A stretch of DNA of 5,268 nt from SCUN01 sp964355365 (GTDB taxonomy: Bacteria > Acidobacteriota > Vicinamibacteria > Vicinamibacterales > SCN-69-37). Where the stretch lies: assembly GCA_964355365.1 (NCBI GenBank), contig CAYHEX010000305.1, positions 1 through 5,268 of the forward strand, read 5' to 3'. Position numbers and translations under genes: made by a program. Below, piece after piece: positions 4,823 to 5,268 of the stretch. Numbering within the stretch: position 1 is the first letter of the stretch; the number at the start of each line of letters is the position of its first letter. Under the pieces are notes generated by a model that saw only the letters and a list, made by a program, of their open reading frames with translations, made no database searches and was not told the DNA's origin.

Positions 4823-5268
4823 TGCGTCTGGAATCGATCGACCTGGCTCAGCTCATCACGATCATCGCCGAGGAAATGCGGGCCGCATCGGCCAAGCCCC
4901 TGGTGCGCTGCGCGTGCCACTCGGTGAACGAGGACTGCTGCCCGTCGCATCTGCAGGGCGTCATCGATGCCGGTGCCGCGCGACTCGGCATGCACGCGAC
5001 CGGCGGCGCGCCGCACGGGGTCGCCGGCTACATCGATCACACGCTGTTGAAGCCGGACGCGTCGCGACAGGAAATCGAGAAGCTGTGTCGCGAGGCGGCG
5101 GAGTTCAAGTTCGCCACGGTGTGCATCAACCCGGCGTGGGTGGCCACGTGCGCCGCACTGCTCCGGAATACACCCGTCGGGGTCTGCACGGTGGTCGGGT
5201 TTCCGCTCGGCGCCACCACGCCGGACGTGAAGAACTACGAGACGCGGCGCGTGATCTTCGACGGCGCG
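4822..5268 (+). CDS. deoC: Deoxyribose-phosphate aldolase with N-terminal extension (partial, cut by window end)
   Basis: Class I aldolase that splits 2-deoxy-D-ribose 5-phosphate into acetaldehyde and glyceraldehyde 3-phosphate. Only the first 149 codons are present. The TIM-barrel core starts near residue 70 with YIDHTLLKPDA (70-80), followed by FATVCINPAWV (97-107), VCTVVGFPLGATT (121-133), VKNYET (136-141) and FDGA (146-149). The two catalytic lysines of the family lie beyond the window. The first 68 or so residues are not part of a normal DeoC. Residues 3-22 can form an amphipathic helix (Leu8, Leu11, Ile12, Ile15 and Met19 on one face), like an encapsulation peptide. Residues 29-68 are Cys/His-rich, with CACH (30-33), CC (39-40), and a gly-rich ATGGAPHG (59-66). 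ATG 4822 overlaps the rpiB stop (TGATG), with GAGAG at 4811-4815 as ribosome-binding sequence. Coupling to RpiB suggests a shared sugar-phosphate pathway. The family call is firm; a role for the extension in microcompartment targeting is inference. Confidence 0.93.
   Translation, partial: MRLESIDLAQLITIIAEEMRAASAKPLVRCACHSVNEDCCPSHLQGVIDAGAARLGMHATGGAPHGVAGYIDHTLLKPDASRQEIEKLCREAAEFKFATVCINPAWVATCAALLRNTPVGVCTVVGFPLGATTPDVKNYETRRVIFDGA

Noticed and set aside
4501..5040. Minus-strand frame of 179 codons opposite rpiB and deoC
   Set aside because: It is a shadow of two genes with clear family motifs and has no independent support.

Overview
The window is GC-rich, densely coding bacterial DNA with almost no spacer. 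Both the amidohydrolase and the first gene begin with hydrophobic signal sequences, and the mix of families resembles Acidobacteriota, perhaps the Vicinamibacteria. That placement is recollection of family style, not a search result, and is only moderately secure. No RNA gene, insertion sequence or CRISPR array was seen.

Layout. Bases 1-103 hold no gene I can support. At 104-625 (+) lies a small exported or membrane protein with two glycine-rich hydrophobic segments. Bases 626-761 are a convergent gap carrying three degenerate copies of a repeat with a 38-bp period. On the minus strand, a two-gene unit reads from the centre leftwards: upp (uracil phosphoribosyltransferase, 2187 to 1564), then, 7 bases later, a short citrate-synthase-fold protein of the citryl-CoA lyase type (1556 to 762). 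A 63-bp divergent intergenic region (2188-2250) separates upp from a plus-strand operon. That operon runs from 2251 to the window end: an MTA/SAH-deaminase-type amidohydrolase with a signal peptide, hpt (hypoxanthine phosphoribosyltransferase), an RpiB-family sugar-phosphate isomerase, and the first 149 codons of a deoC-type deoxyribose-phosphate aldolase. Its genes overlap by 4, 1 and 1 bases, so they are almost certainly co-transcribed and translationally coupled.

How the genes fit together. Upp and Hpt salvage uracil and hypoxanthine/guanine with PRPP. The amidohydrolase may deaminate adenosine-like compounds. RpiB and DeoC act on the sugar phosphates left by nucleoside breakdown; DeoC splits 2-deoxyribose 5-phosphate into acetaldehyde and glyceraldehyde 3-phosphate. 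The common theme is nucleobase and nucleoside turnover.

Most interesting part. Both sugar-phosphate enzymes carry non-canonical N-terminal additions. RpiB has about 66 extra residues resembling the N-terminal module of the ethanolamine-microcompartment proteins EutT and EutQ, and an Asp where the catalytic Cys normally lies. DeoC has about 68 extra residues: an amphipathic helix like an encapsulation peptide, then a Cys-rich segment. Together these suggest the window ends just inside a bacterial microcompartment locus of the sugar-phosphate-utilising kind, with shell genes expected downstream. No shell gene is visible here, so this is an inference.
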